From the NCBI GenBank assembly GCA_020217165.1, contig JAIWOE010000162.1, positions 1 to 8,375 of the forward strand: a DNA stretch of 8,375 bases, written 5' to 3'. The notes beneath the pieces are model-generated. The model had not been told where the DNA came from and did no database searches. It saw only the letters and a list, made by a program, of their open reading frames with translations. Positions 1 through 6,390 of the stretch are shown piece by piece; positions within the stretch are counted from its first letter, which is position 1; each line of letters opens with the position of its first letter. A program made the position numbers and the translations under genes. Source of the stretch: Desulfovibrio sp. Its GTDB lineage: Bacteria; Desulfobacterota; Desulfovibrionia; Desulfovibrionales; Desulfovibrionaceae.

Positions 1-905
1 TTCCCGTTCAGCAATGGACCGTCACCGAGGCCGAGGCCGGGCAGAAGCTCTTCAACTTCCTCAAGCGCCGGCTGCGGCGTGGCGTGCCCACCAGTCTGGT
101 CATGCGCTGGATGCGCTCCGGCGAGCTGCGGGTGGACGGCAAGCGCGCCAGCCCCTACCAGCGGCTCAAGGCCGGCCAGGTGCTGCGCATTCCTCCATTT
201 TCCGTGGATGAGACCCTGCCCGACGAGGCCGCCAGCATCGAACCCGCCCAGATTGCCCTGGACCTGCCCGTGCTGTTTGAAGATGACGAAGTGCTGGTCA
301 TCGACAAACCCGCCGGCCTGCCCGTGCAGCCCGGGACCGGCCACGGGGACGCCGTCTCCACGCGTCTGGCCGCGGCGTACGCCCACGCCCCCTTTGTGCC
401 CGCGCCGGCCCACCGCATCGACCGCGACACCGCCGGTATCCTGATGGTGGGCAAGACCTATCACGGCCTTTCCCGACTGCTGGAGGCCTTTGAGACCCGC
501 GCCATTCAGAAGACCTATCTGGCCTGGGTGCGCGGCCGCTGGCCCTTTGCCGAGGAAACCCTGCTCTCCGATCGCCTGGAAAAGCGCTGGGAGGGCAATT
601 CCCAACGCATGCAGGCCGGTCGCGGCAAGCAGGCCCTAGCCACGGCCGAGCCGGTGGCGGTGCGCCGGGACGCCTCCCTGCTGCTCCTGGCCCTGCACAC
701 CGGCCGCACGCACCAGCTACGCGTGCAACTTTCCTCCCGCAAACACGCCATTGTGGGCGACCGCAAATACGGCGACCGCGCCCCGGCCCCTAGGCTGCTG
801 CTGCATGCCCATGCCGTGATCTGGGAAGGCAGGGAATTCGTCTCCATGCCTGCCTGGCCGGGCCCGTGGGACGTGCGGACCCTGCTCAATCCTCCCACAA
901 GCTAG
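1..905 (+). CDS. RluA/RluC-family 23S rRNA pseudouridine synthase (5' end cut by window)
   Basis: The product isomerises specific uridines in ribosomal RNA to pseudouridine in the cytoplasm. The reading frame is open from base 3, so the gene starts left of the window. The first in-frame GTG (84) lies inside the N-terminal domain and is not the start. An S4-type RNA-binding domain occupies visible residues of about 6-60 (LRVDGKRASPYQRLKAGQ). The catalytic domain follows, with IDKPAGLPVQPG, the active-site block HRIDRDTAGIL (Asp codon at 420-422, the invariant catalytic Asp of the RluA family) and the C-terminal block TGRTHQLRVQLSS..H..VGDRKYG. About 300 residues are visible, close to the usual length for RluC/RluD, so little is missing. 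S4 plus this catalytic core fits RluC or RluD; the target uridines cannot be told from sequence alone. The gene converges on the minus-strand hydrolase, with 39 nt between stop codons. Confidence 0.93.
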   Translation, partial: PVQQWTVTEAEAGQKLFNFLKRRLRRGVPTSLVMRWMRSGELRVDGKRASPYQRLKAGQVLRIPPFSVDETLPDEAASIEPAQIALDLPVLFEDDEVLVIDKPAGLPVQPGTGHGDAVSTRLAAAYAHAPFVPAPAHRIDRDTAGILMVGKTYHGLSRLLEAFETRAIQKTYLAWVRGRWPFAEETLLSDRLEKRWEGNSQRMQAGRGKQALATAEPVAVRRDASLLLLALHTGRTHQLRVQLSSRKHAIVGDRKYGDRAPAPRLLLHAHAVIWEGREFVSMPAWPGPWDVRTLLNPPTS

Positions 906-944
906 TGTCTTGTCCGCGAAACGCGGGGGGTCCGTCCCAAGGAC
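897..944. terminator. Small hairpins between convergent stop codons (weak terminator candidate)
   Basis: The 39-nt gap between two convergent stops, plus the end of the first gene, holds three short stems: ACAAG/CTTGT (897-901 with 909-913), CCGCG/CGCGG with an AAA loop (914-918 with 922-926), and GTCC/GGAC with a CAA loop (934-937 with 941-944). No T-run follows on either strand, so this is not a canonical intrinsic terminator. The place is right for a bidirectional stop, but the function is inferred from position. Confidence 0.25.
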
Positions 945-2981
945 TTACGGCCCGTCAGGCTCGCCAGACGCATTGAGGGGCCCGGCTTCTTCCGGAATGG
1001 GCAGCACCAGGGTGCCGCCGGGCAGGATGGTCACATCGGGATTACTTTCATACGGCTGGCAGGTGAACTGCCCGGTGTCGCAGGTGGTGAGGGTGACGCG
1101 CAGCCGCCAGCCCCGGGGCACCGCCGCCGCCGTGGGCAGCAGCTGGATGGGCATTTCCGCGGGCCGGTCCGGCTCCAGGAGGGCCATGGCGTCCCGGGTG
1201 AAGGAATGCAGGGGCGGCACGCCCTGGCAGCCGATGGTGGGCTGGGGTGGCACCTCGCTGCGGTGCAGGGCCCGCAACAGGCCTTCGCTGAGCATGTGCG
1301 CCGAGCCCTGGGGAGAAAGCGCCTCCAGGTAGGCAAACAGGGTCAGGTCCGTGGCGTTGATGGAGACCGTGACGCGCACCAGGGGGGAGCCTTCCACCAC
1401 CATGGGCGCCTGGAGGGGGGCGGAAGTCCAGGAGAGCTGGCCCGGCTCTCCCGGCCGTTCCCCCATGTCCGGAAAGACCACGTCTCCCCGGCCCAGTTGC
1501 GTGCGCCAGCGGTTGCGCGGCCCCGTGGGCGCGGGCCCCTGGACGAGCACCCTCCCCTGGCCTTCAGCCCCGTCTTGCACGGTGGCGTCGAGGACGGGCA
1601 GCAGGGAAGCATTGTCGGCCAGCAGGTACTCCTGCTCCCGCACCGGGGTCGCCGGCCAGCCCTGGGCCGTCTGCCAGGTGTGCTCGCCCAGGCGGCGGTA
1701 GCGCAGGCCCCGGGCGGGGGGTTCGCCCTTATCCTTCAAATACCAATCAAAAAATCGTATCTGCTCAAGGAGTTGCACCCTGGGGGAGGGCTCCACCGGG
1801 GCATCGGCCGGGGCAAAGGGGTCCGCATCTTTGGTGGCGCCGTGATTCCAGGGCCCAAGGACGGCGCGCTGCACCACATCCACCTCGCACAGGCGGCGCA
1901 GCAGGGAGGCGGCATAGGCGCCATCAAACCAGCCGCCCCAGGCGTACAGGGCCGGCCGCGGCGCACGGCTGAAGCGCTTCCAGGCCACATGAGGGCTGAA
2001 ATCGTCCATGGCCACGGCCACGCCGCGTTCTGTCACGGCGGTCTGGTCCCGGGCCGGCGCCCCTGCGGCGGCGAGGTAGATATCCGCATTGGCCTCGTGC
2101 TCCCGTTGGGCCTGGGCCAGTTTTTGCGGTCCCTGGGGACCATCCACGGGGGCGGGACCCAGCACAAAGGTCCGATACAGCCAGGGCATGAAGGCCGGCA
2201 GGTGGCCCTGGTCCAGGGCCTGGTTGAAGCGGCCCCAGCGTCCCACAAATCCGGAGTTGAACACGCCGCCGGGGTAGGCGATGTCTGCATAGACATCATA
2301 CAGGGCAAACTGCACCAGGGCGGCCTTGAGGGCCGGGTGCCCCATGGCGGCCATGTGCTCGGCGCTGGTGCCGCCGTAGGACACACCGGCCACGCCGGCG
2401 CGGCCGTTGCACCAGGGCTGCTGCACAGCCCAGTCCAGCACCTCCAGGTAGTCCTCGATTTCGTCCCTGGACCACGGATAATGCTGCACGCCAAAGGACG
2501 CGCCAGTGCCCCGGGCGTCAATGCCCACCACGGCATAGCCATAGTCCACCAGCATGCGGGTGGCCAGGGGGGCGTCCACAAAGGCAGAGGCCGGCCAGCG
2601 CAGGTTCCAGCGCCGCCAGTACCGCGTGGGCAGCAGCACCACTGGCAGGGTTTCGTCGGCCTTGAGATGGGCGGGGAGGTGCAGGTCCACGGCGATATCC
2701 ACGCCATCGCGCATGGGCAGATGGAAGGATCGCCGCACCAGGCCGTTGAACCGGGGAGGCCCGGGGGTGAGGGTTCCCCCGAAGACGTCCAGCAGGGCGG
2801 CATGCTCCTCCTGGGTGGGGGTGGTGGATTCCGGCCGCAGCCAGACCGCAGCCGCCACCACGGCCAGGAGCAAGGTCCCGGCCACGATCCCCAGGATGAT
2901 GCGCCAGCGTCGCGAGCCAGCCCGAGCCGCGGGGCGCGCTCCGGTGCGGGCCGGCCGGCCCCTGCGCTTCAATGATTCCAT
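945..2981 (-). CDS. Membrane-anchored CocE/NonD-family (S15, X-Pro dipeptidyl-peptidase-like) serine hydrolase
   Basis: An alpha/beta hydrolase of the CocE/PepX family, whose members cleave esters, amides or acyl-dipeptides with a Ser-Asp-His triad. With M1 at 2981, the nucleophile is Ser201 in GVAGVSYGGTSA, the Asp is probably Asp353 in GGWFDGAY, and the His is His380 in LGPWNHG. Residues of about 430-660 form the beta-rich PepX C-terminal region. The N-terminus is very basic (RRGRPARTGARPAARAGSRR), then a hydrophobic segment at about 27-47 (ILGIVAGTLLLAVVAAAVWL). This predicts an anchor with the enzyme on the outer face of the inner membrane. A longer start at 3005 (686 aa) has no clear ribosome site. 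The ATG at 2981 (678 aa) has AAAGG at a 7-nt spacing and is preferred. It lies 105 nt after the epimerase-like gene and is probably the last gene of the block. The substrate is unknown; cocaine-esterase names should not be transferred. Confidence 0.9.
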   Translation of the reverse strand: MESLKRRGRPARTGARPAARAGSRRWRIILGIVAGTLLLAVVAAAVWLRPESTTPTQEEHAALLDVFGGTLTPGPPRFNGLVRRSFHLPMRDGVDIAVDLHLPAHLKADETLPVVLLPTRYWRRWNLRWPASAFVDAPLATRMLVDYGYAVVGIDARGTGASFGVQHYPWSRDEIEDYLEVLDWAVQQPWCNGRAGVAGVSYGGTSAEHMAAMGHPALKAALVQFALYDVYADIAYPGGVFNSGFVGRWGRFNQALDQGHLPAFMPWLYRTFVLGPAPVDGPQGPQKLAQAQREHEANADIYLAAAGAPARDQTAVTERGVAVAMDDFSPHVAWKRFSRAPRPALYAWGGWFDGAYAASLLRRLCEVDVVQRAVLGPWNHGATKDADPFAPADAPVEPSPRVQLLEQIRFFDWYLKDKGEPPARGLRYRRLGEHTWQTAQGWPATPVREQEYLLADNASLLPVLDATVQDGAEGQGRVLVQGPAPTGPRNRWRTQLGRGDVVFPDMGERPGEPGQLSWTSAPLQAPMVVEGSPLVRVTVSINATDLTLFAYLEALSPQGSAHMLSEGLLRALHRSEVPPQPTIGCQGVPPLHSFTRDAMALLEPDRPAEMPIQLLPTAAAVPRGWRLRVTLTTCDTGQFTCQPYESNPDVTILPGGTLVLPIPEEAGPLNASGEPDGP

Positions 2982-2993
2982 GGTACCGCCTTT
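2982..2993 (-). promoter_or_regulatory. Ribosome binding site deciding the hydrolase start
   Basis: On the minus strand AAAGG (plus 2989-2993) stands 7 nt before the ATG at 2981. The upstream in-frame ATG at 3005 has no comparable purine-rich site, so the shorter 678-residue product is favoured. Confidence 0.6.
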
Positions 2994-3054
2994 GCCCGAC
3001 GCCATGGTCAGGCGGATCCGGGTGCAGCACTGGCGTTGGGGAGAGGTGCCCCTT

Positions 3055-3088
3055 GAAGGATGACGATCCTTCTGAAGGATTCGTCCTT
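3055..3088. repeat. Tandem GAAGGAT/ATCCTTC inverted repeats
   Basis: Four copies of a GAAGGA-type arm alternate in orientation. GAAGGAT (3055-3061) pairs with ATCCTTC (3066-3072) over a GACG loop. AAGGA (3075-3079) pairs with TCCTT (3084-3088) over a TTCG loop, its last bases overlapping the stop of the epimerase-like gene. The inner arms also form a perfect 15-nt DNA palindrome, 3066-3080. No T-run follows on the minus strand, so a textbook terminator is unlikely. It may be a weak terminator, an mRNA-stabilising structure between the epimerase-like and hydrolase genes, or an operator for the latter, about 75-110 nt upstream of its start. Confidence 0.6.
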
Positions 3089-3923
3089 ACAAGACGTCCC
3101 GCCAGGGACCGTGGGCGCACGCCAGAAACTGCATGGCGCCTTGTACCGCATCCGGGCCATGGGCTTCAAGGACAATGGTGGGCGCGATGTTTCTGCGGAC
3201 CAGGCCCGCGAAAAACTGCCCGAAGGGGATGCTGCCGTGGCCCGGGGCGAGGTGTTGGTCGCCGGTACCGTCGTTGTCGTGCACGTGGCAGGCGCGAATC
3301 CAGGGCCCCAGCACGTCCAGCCAGTGGGGCAGGTCCTTCTTGTCCAGCCCGCCGTTGAAGCAGCTCCAATGGCCCACGTCAAAGCACACCCCGGCGTTGG
3401 CCCCTTCCAGCCGGGCCAATACATCGGCCAACACCTGGGGGGATTCGTCGTGGGTGTTCTCCAGCAGCAGGGGGAGTTCCGGCGTCAGGCGGGCGGCCAG
3501 GGGGCGCCAGGTGGCCTCGCTGCGGTCCAGGAACCGTGGATATTCGGGCTGATGGACATACCGCAAAAAGGAGATGTGGCCCACCAGATGTGCTGGCTGC
3601 AGGCGCAGGGCGCGATCCACAGCCAGGGCCAGGGTCTTACGGGTGGCGCGCAGGATGTTGTCGTCGAGGCTGGCGGGATGCAGGTCCCAGAAGGGCAAGT
3701 GCACGGTGCAGGGCAGCCCGGCGCGGCGCAAGGTGCGGCCCAGGCTGGTGAACCAGGCGGCCGGGCGCGATTGCAGGGTGGTGCAATCAAAGGTGAACTC
3801 CGGCCCCACGTGGAGCTCCCGGCCCAGGGCCTCCGCCAGGGTGCGGGCCCGGGCGGCGAACTCCTGCGGCCAGTGCGGCTCCGCATCCACCAGCCGCAGG
3901 GGGAAGGAGAAATAGACCGCCAT
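3087..3923 (-). CDS. Sugar phosphate isomerase/epimerase family TIM-barrel protein
   Basis: A 278-residue protein of the xylose-isomerase-like/AP endonuclease 2 superfamily, in which a metal-dependent TIM barrel isomerises or epimerises sugars or related polyols. The metal-site pattern is visible: TVHLPF (His75), LVGHISF (His116), LLLENTHD (Glu155), CFDVGHW (Asp182, His185), HVHDNDG (His213, His215) and IVLEAHG (Glu253). These are the places where family members bind one or more divalent metals. There is no signal peptide or membrane segment, so it is cytoplasmic, unlike its neighbours. The start at 3923 gives the expected first strand (MAVYFSFPL), though the ribosome site is weak (CAGG). It follows the 236-residue membrane protein gene by 19 nt and is probably co-transcribed. 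Endonuclease IV (Nfo) is less likely given the sequence style and length. The substrate cannot be read from sequence. Confidence 0.85.
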   Translation of the reverse strand: MAVYFSFPLRLVDAEPHWPQEFAARARTLAEALGRELHVGPEFTFDCTTLQSRPAAWFTSLGRTLRRAGLPCTVHLPFWDLHPASLDDNILRATRKTLALAVDRALRLQPAHLVGHISFLRYVHQPEYPRFLDRSEATWRPLAARLTPELPLLLENTHDESPQVLADVLARLEGANAGVCFDVGHWSCFNGGLDKKDLPHWLDVLGPWIRACHVHDNDGTGDQHLAPGHGSIPFGQFFAGLVRRNIAPTIVLEAHGPDAVQGAMQFLACAHGPWRDVL

Positions 3924-3942
3924 AGGGACGCCTGAGGCGGGG

Positions 3943-4653
3943 TCAGGAGACCTGCAGGATGGTGGAGATCTGCCAGACCCTGCTGAAGATGGTGGTCCCG
4001 CCGAGCTGATCGATGGTCAGCCGCAGGCCGAAGATCTCCGCCGGCGGAAGCTCCGGAGGCGGGGAGAATTCGATCTCGATGCGCTTGAAGCGTTGGATCT
4101 GGAACTGGAGAAGCTCCTTGTCCAGGTGCACGTCGTGGTTTTTGGCGTCGGTGCCCACGAGCTGGATGAGGTACAGTCCTTCCAGGACCTGCTTGGGATC
4201 TGTATTGGAAAGTTCGAAAGAGAGCTTCCAGAGCAGATCCCCCTGGGTGAGGGCGACCTTCTTGATGGTGGCGCGGCCGGTGTTCTTTTCTCCCAGCAGG
4301 GCATTGAGGTCCACGCCGGAGAGGCTGGACTGGTTCTGGGAGCCTTGGGTCAGGGTTTCCAGCACGGGCTGCTGGCCCAGTGGGTCCGCCGCCTTGAGCA
4401 TGCGCTCCATGTTTTGCAGGCGCTGCATCTCCACGGCATTCTCATGCGCCTGCTGCCGCAGCATGACCACTTCGTCCAGCATGGCGGCGTGCTCCGTCCA
4501 CAGTTTGAAGGAGAACCAGCTGGCCCCTGCGGCCACCACCACCACGCACGACAGGAGATAGACCGCCAGCTTGAGCCAGATGGGCTTGAGGCGCAATCTC
4601 CTGACATGCGCGTCATCCCGCATGAGGATGACATTGTAACTTTTGGACGCCAT
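3943..4653 (-). CDS. Uncharacterised bitopic membrane protein with coiled coil
   Basis: I do not recognise a named family for this 236-residue protein. Residues 1-26 are polar and basic (MASKSYNVILMRDDAHVRRL) and should be cytoplasmic. Residues of about 27-47 form one transmembrane helix (LKLAVYLLSCVVVVAAGASW). Residues of about 52-88 look like a coiled coil rich in Glu, Gln, Met and Leu. A Gln/Ser-rich linker (about 100-112) leads to a mostly beta C-terminal domain (about 125-236) with a Pro-rich turn (PPPELPPAEI, about 198-207). The layout, a short tail, one helix, a coiled coil and a periplasmic beta domain, recalls PilN/PilO-type scaffold proteins or the non-catalytic N-terminal part of membrane-anchored M23 peptidases; no peptidase motif is present. 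It lies 27 nt after the L,D-transpeptidase-like gene and 19 nt before the epimerase-like gene. No good Shine-Dalgarno precedes the ATG, which suggests coupled translation. A scaffold role for the upstream enzyme is inference. Confidence 0.8.
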   Translation of the reverse strand: MASKSYNVILMRDDAHVRRLRLKPIWLKLAVYLLSCVVVVAAGASWFSFKLWTEHAAMLDEVVMLRQQAHENAVEMQRLQNMERMLKAADPLGQQPVLETLTQGSQNQSSLSGVDLNALLGEKNTGRATIKKVALTQGDLLWKLSFELSNTDPKQVLEGLYLIQLVGTDAKNHDVHLDKELLQFQIQRFKRIEIEFSPPPELPPAEIFGLRLTIDQLGGTTIFSRVWQISTILQVS

Positions 4654-4680
4654 GATGAAGGATTGCCGTGCGCTGGCGCG

Positions 4681-6117
4681 CTACATAGCTCTCCAATCCT
4701 CGGAGATGATTTTCCAGCCGACGCCATGGGGCTGCACCACCAGGGTCTTGTACCCCTTGTCTTTGTAGCCCTTGGCATCCTCGTACTCCTGGGAAAAGCC
4801 CACCACCAGGCCCTGTGGGTGCAGTTTGACATCCAGGGCGCCGAGATCCACCTTGGTGGGACGCTTGTCCGTCCAGATGCCCACCTTGTGGTCCTTGATG
4901 GCCTGCTTGCCATAGCGGCCGCCCTGGGAGGCGCCGTCGCCGTAGAACGACATGTAGCGTTCCAGGTCGGCCTTAAGCCAGCTCTCGCGCCAGGCGTCCA
5001 CCAGTTCGCGCACCTGCTGCAAGGAGTCCAGCAGGTAGCGGGCTTCCATGGCGCGCAGGGATTCCGAGTCCGCGTCCACCCACTCGTTGCCCACCACGCG
5101 CCACTGCCCGGCTGCGTCCTTCATCCAGTACAGCCGCTTGATGCCGCCGCTGGTCAGGGAGGGGGAGCGGTAATACTGTTCGAACCAGGTGACCCAGTAA
5201 TCCGGCCCGGGCAGGGCGCGGACATTGTGGGCGCTGACCTGAATCCAGGGTAGGTTGCGGAACAGATTCACCTTGTGGGCCTTGAAGGCCTGGAAGCTCT
5301 CATCGCCGGATTTGGTGAATTTTTCCGCATCGAAAAAGTCGAAGAAGGCGTCAGACCGCGAGGACCAGGCCCGGGCCCAGTCATCCACCAGATGTACCAG
5401 CTTCTCAGCCTCGGCGGCGTTGGTATCCTCGGGCCGCCAGTCCACGGAATGGGCGATGAGCACGGGCAGGTTGCGGGCGAGACGCTTGTCCAGCTCCAGG
5501 ATGGCGTCGTTGTTCAACGCCACGCACCCCTTGGTCTCCCGGGGGGTGATCTGGTGGCCGCGGCCGTGAATCCAGATGCCCCCGCCGGTCTTGCCTTTGA
5601 TGCGATCCACCGGGTTGGGATAATTGAGGGTGTGGGCCAGGGTGCCGTAGTCTTTGTAATCCAGCCCGGAACTCAGGCGATGCTGGATAAAGTAGACGCC
5701 TTCGGGCGTGCGCAGATCGCCCTCAACGAGTTTGTCTCCCTCGCGCTCCCCGGTGGTGCAGGTGATCTTTTCCACCAGGGCCAGGGGGCTTTTCTGCTCG
5801 AAGACGTACAGCTCCTGGGCCTGCTTGTTCACTGCCAGAAAAAGGGGCGGCCCGGCCGGGTTGCCGGCAAATTGGGCCAGCCAGCCTGGCGGTGCAGCAG
5901 AGACGGCGGTGGTGGTCAACACGGCTTCCGCCGGCGTGACCACCTGCCCCACGATGCGCCCCTGCGCCTGGCCGTCAGAAAGCATGAGCAGCAGCGCACC
6001 GGCGCACGCCAACGCACACATGCCCGGCACACGCGCTAACGCTTGCCGCGCCTCGCTCAAGGCGCAGACACACCCTTTTCCGAATGTCAATAACGATGCG
6101 TGCATCTTCCCCCACAT
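4681..6117 (-). CDS. Secreted L,D-transpeptidase/L,D-carboxypeptidase (YkuD) with two NTF2-like domains, Csd6-like
   Basis: The product acts on peptidoglycan stem peptides in the periplasm. With M1 at 6117 (478 aa), a long N-region and a hydrophobic stretch (about 33-48, MCALACAGALLLML) end at a plausible signal-peptidase site after GQA (about 51). The YkuD domain spans about 93-222: FLAVNKQAQELYVFE, RTPEGVYFIQ, GGIWIHGRGH (His184, His188) and TKGCVALNN with the catalytic Cys198. The common SHGC form of the motif is replaced by TKGC. Two NTF2-like segments follow, about 237-346 (ending WRVVGNEW) and 370-478 (ending WKIISEDW). A YkuD domain followed by NTF2-like sequence is known from Helicobacter Csd6, an L,D-carboxypeptidase shaping the cell, so trimming may be its job rather than cross-linking. 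The frame runs open to 6303, but the promoter at 6230-6259 and GAGGGG 6 nt before 6117 favour this start. It is the first gene of the minus-strand block. Confidence 0.9.
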   Translation of the reverse strand: MWGKMHASLLTFGKGCVCALSEARQALARVPGMCALACAGALLLMLSDGQAQGRIVGQVVTPAEAVLTTTAVSAAPPGWLAQFAGNPAGPPLFLAVNKQAQELYVFEQKSPLALVEKITCTTGEREGDKLVEGDLRTPEGVYFIQHRLSSGLDYKDYGTLAHTLNYPNPVDRIKGKTGGGIWIHGRGHQITPRETKGCVALNNDAILELDKRLARNLPVLIAHSVDWRPEDTNAAEAEKLVHLVDDWARAWSSRSDAFFDFFDAEKFTKSGDESFQAFKAHKVNLFRNLPWIQVSAHNVRALPGPDYWVTWFEQYYRSPSLTSGGIKRLYWMKDAAGQWRVVGNEWVDADSESLRAMEARYLLDSLQQVRELVDAWRESWLKADLERYMSFYGDGASQGGRYGKQAIKDHKVGIWTDKRPTKVDLGALDVKLHPQGLVVGFSQEYEDAKGYKDKGYKTLVVQPHGVGWKIISEDWRAM

Positions 6118-6129
6118 TGGCCACCCCTC
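6118..6129 (-). promoter_or_regulatory. Ribosome binding site for the YkuD-domain gene
   Basis: GAGGGG on the minus strand (plus 6124-6129) lies 6 nt before the ATG at 6117. A second in-frame ATG at 6105, preceded by GGGGGAAG, is also possible and would remove only four residues. Confidence 0.65.
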
Positions 6130-6229
6130 AGGGCCAATTTGAAGAGCCCACTCATGTTGCCGCGACGAGCCGTGGATCTGCCTCGGGCTAGCGCCAGCAG
6201 CGCCTTCCGTGCAACGATACCGCCCATCA

Positions 6230-6259
6230 AGTATACGGCAGGTCCATGCCGCATGGCAA
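6230..6259 (-). promoter_or_regulatory. Sigma70-type promoter for the envelope gene block
   Basis: On the minus strand TTGCCA (plus 6254-6259) is followed after 18 nt by TATACT (plus 6230-6235). Each hexamer matches consensus at five of six positions. Transcription would start near 6223, giving a leader of about 105 nt before the ATG at 6117. A perfect 6-1-6 palindrome CCATGC-C-GCATGG (6244-6256) sits in the spacer and overlaps the -35 box, a good place for a repressor or activator. Confidence 0.6.
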
Positions 6260-6308
6260 GGGGAAGACGCGCGAACAACCTGATTTTCCTGCGCATCGCC
6301 CACGCCAC

Positions 6309-6363
6309 ACCCCTATGGCGTTCGTCCCCAGTGCACCTATGGATAACCCCTATCGCAAGGGGT
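6309..6363. repeat. Cluster of ACCCCT/AGGGGT boxes and an inverted repeat
   Basis: ACCCCTAT occurs at 6309-6316 and again at 6346-6353, 37 nt apart, with a related ACCTATGG at 6335-6342 between them. The copy at 6346 also forms an inverted repeat: ACCCCT (6346-6351), loop ATCGCA, AGGGGT (6358-6363). A further ACCCCT at 6123-6128 overlaps the ribosome site of the downstream gene. These could be protein-binding half-sites upstream of the promoter at 6230-6259. The motifs are short, and chance recurrence in GC-rich DNA is possible. Confidence 0.4.
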
Positions 6364-6376
6364 CAGGAAATGTCAA
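6349..6376 (-). promoter_or_regulatory. Possible second, upstream promoter
   Basis: A perfect TTGACA (plus 6371-6376) on the minus strand is followed after 16 nt by GATAGG (plus 6349-6354), preceded by TGC as in extended -10 promoters. The -10 box matches consensus at only three positions. The inverted repeat 6346-6363 covers the -10 box and part of the spacer, so any activity could be regulated. It is much weaker as a candidate than the promoter at 6230-6259. Confidence 0.25.
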
Positions 6377-6390
6377 CCGCGTCGGGAGGT

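Noticed and set aside
84..905. GTG at 84 as the start of the pseudouridine synthase
   Set aside because: The frame stays open to the left edge and encodes the first part of the S4 domain, so the true start lies outside the window.
1206..2975. Long plus-strand open frame (589 codons) opposite the CocE-type hydrolase gene
   Set aside because: It is the complement of a well-supported gene in GC-rich DNA; the translation is Gly/His/Gln-rich and shows no family motif.
3006..3086. Own sigma70 or sigma54 promoter for the hydrolase gene
   Set aside because: I found no acceptable -35/-10 pair and no GG-N10-GC element with sigma54-like surroundings in the gap.
3055..3088. CRISPR-like or mobile repeat array
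   Set aside because: The arms are only 5-7 nt, alternate in orientation and lack unique spacers; no cas or transposase gene is present.
4093..5253. 386-codon plus-strand frame opposite the membrane protein and YkuD genes
   Set aside because: It spans two real minus-strand genes and their gap, has shadow-like composition, and shows no domain or ribosome site.
6087..6308. 73-codon GTG frame on the minus strand across the intergenic region
   Set aside because: It is Arg-rich without recognisable domains, has no ribosome site, overlaps the promoter candidate and enters the YkuD gene out of frame.
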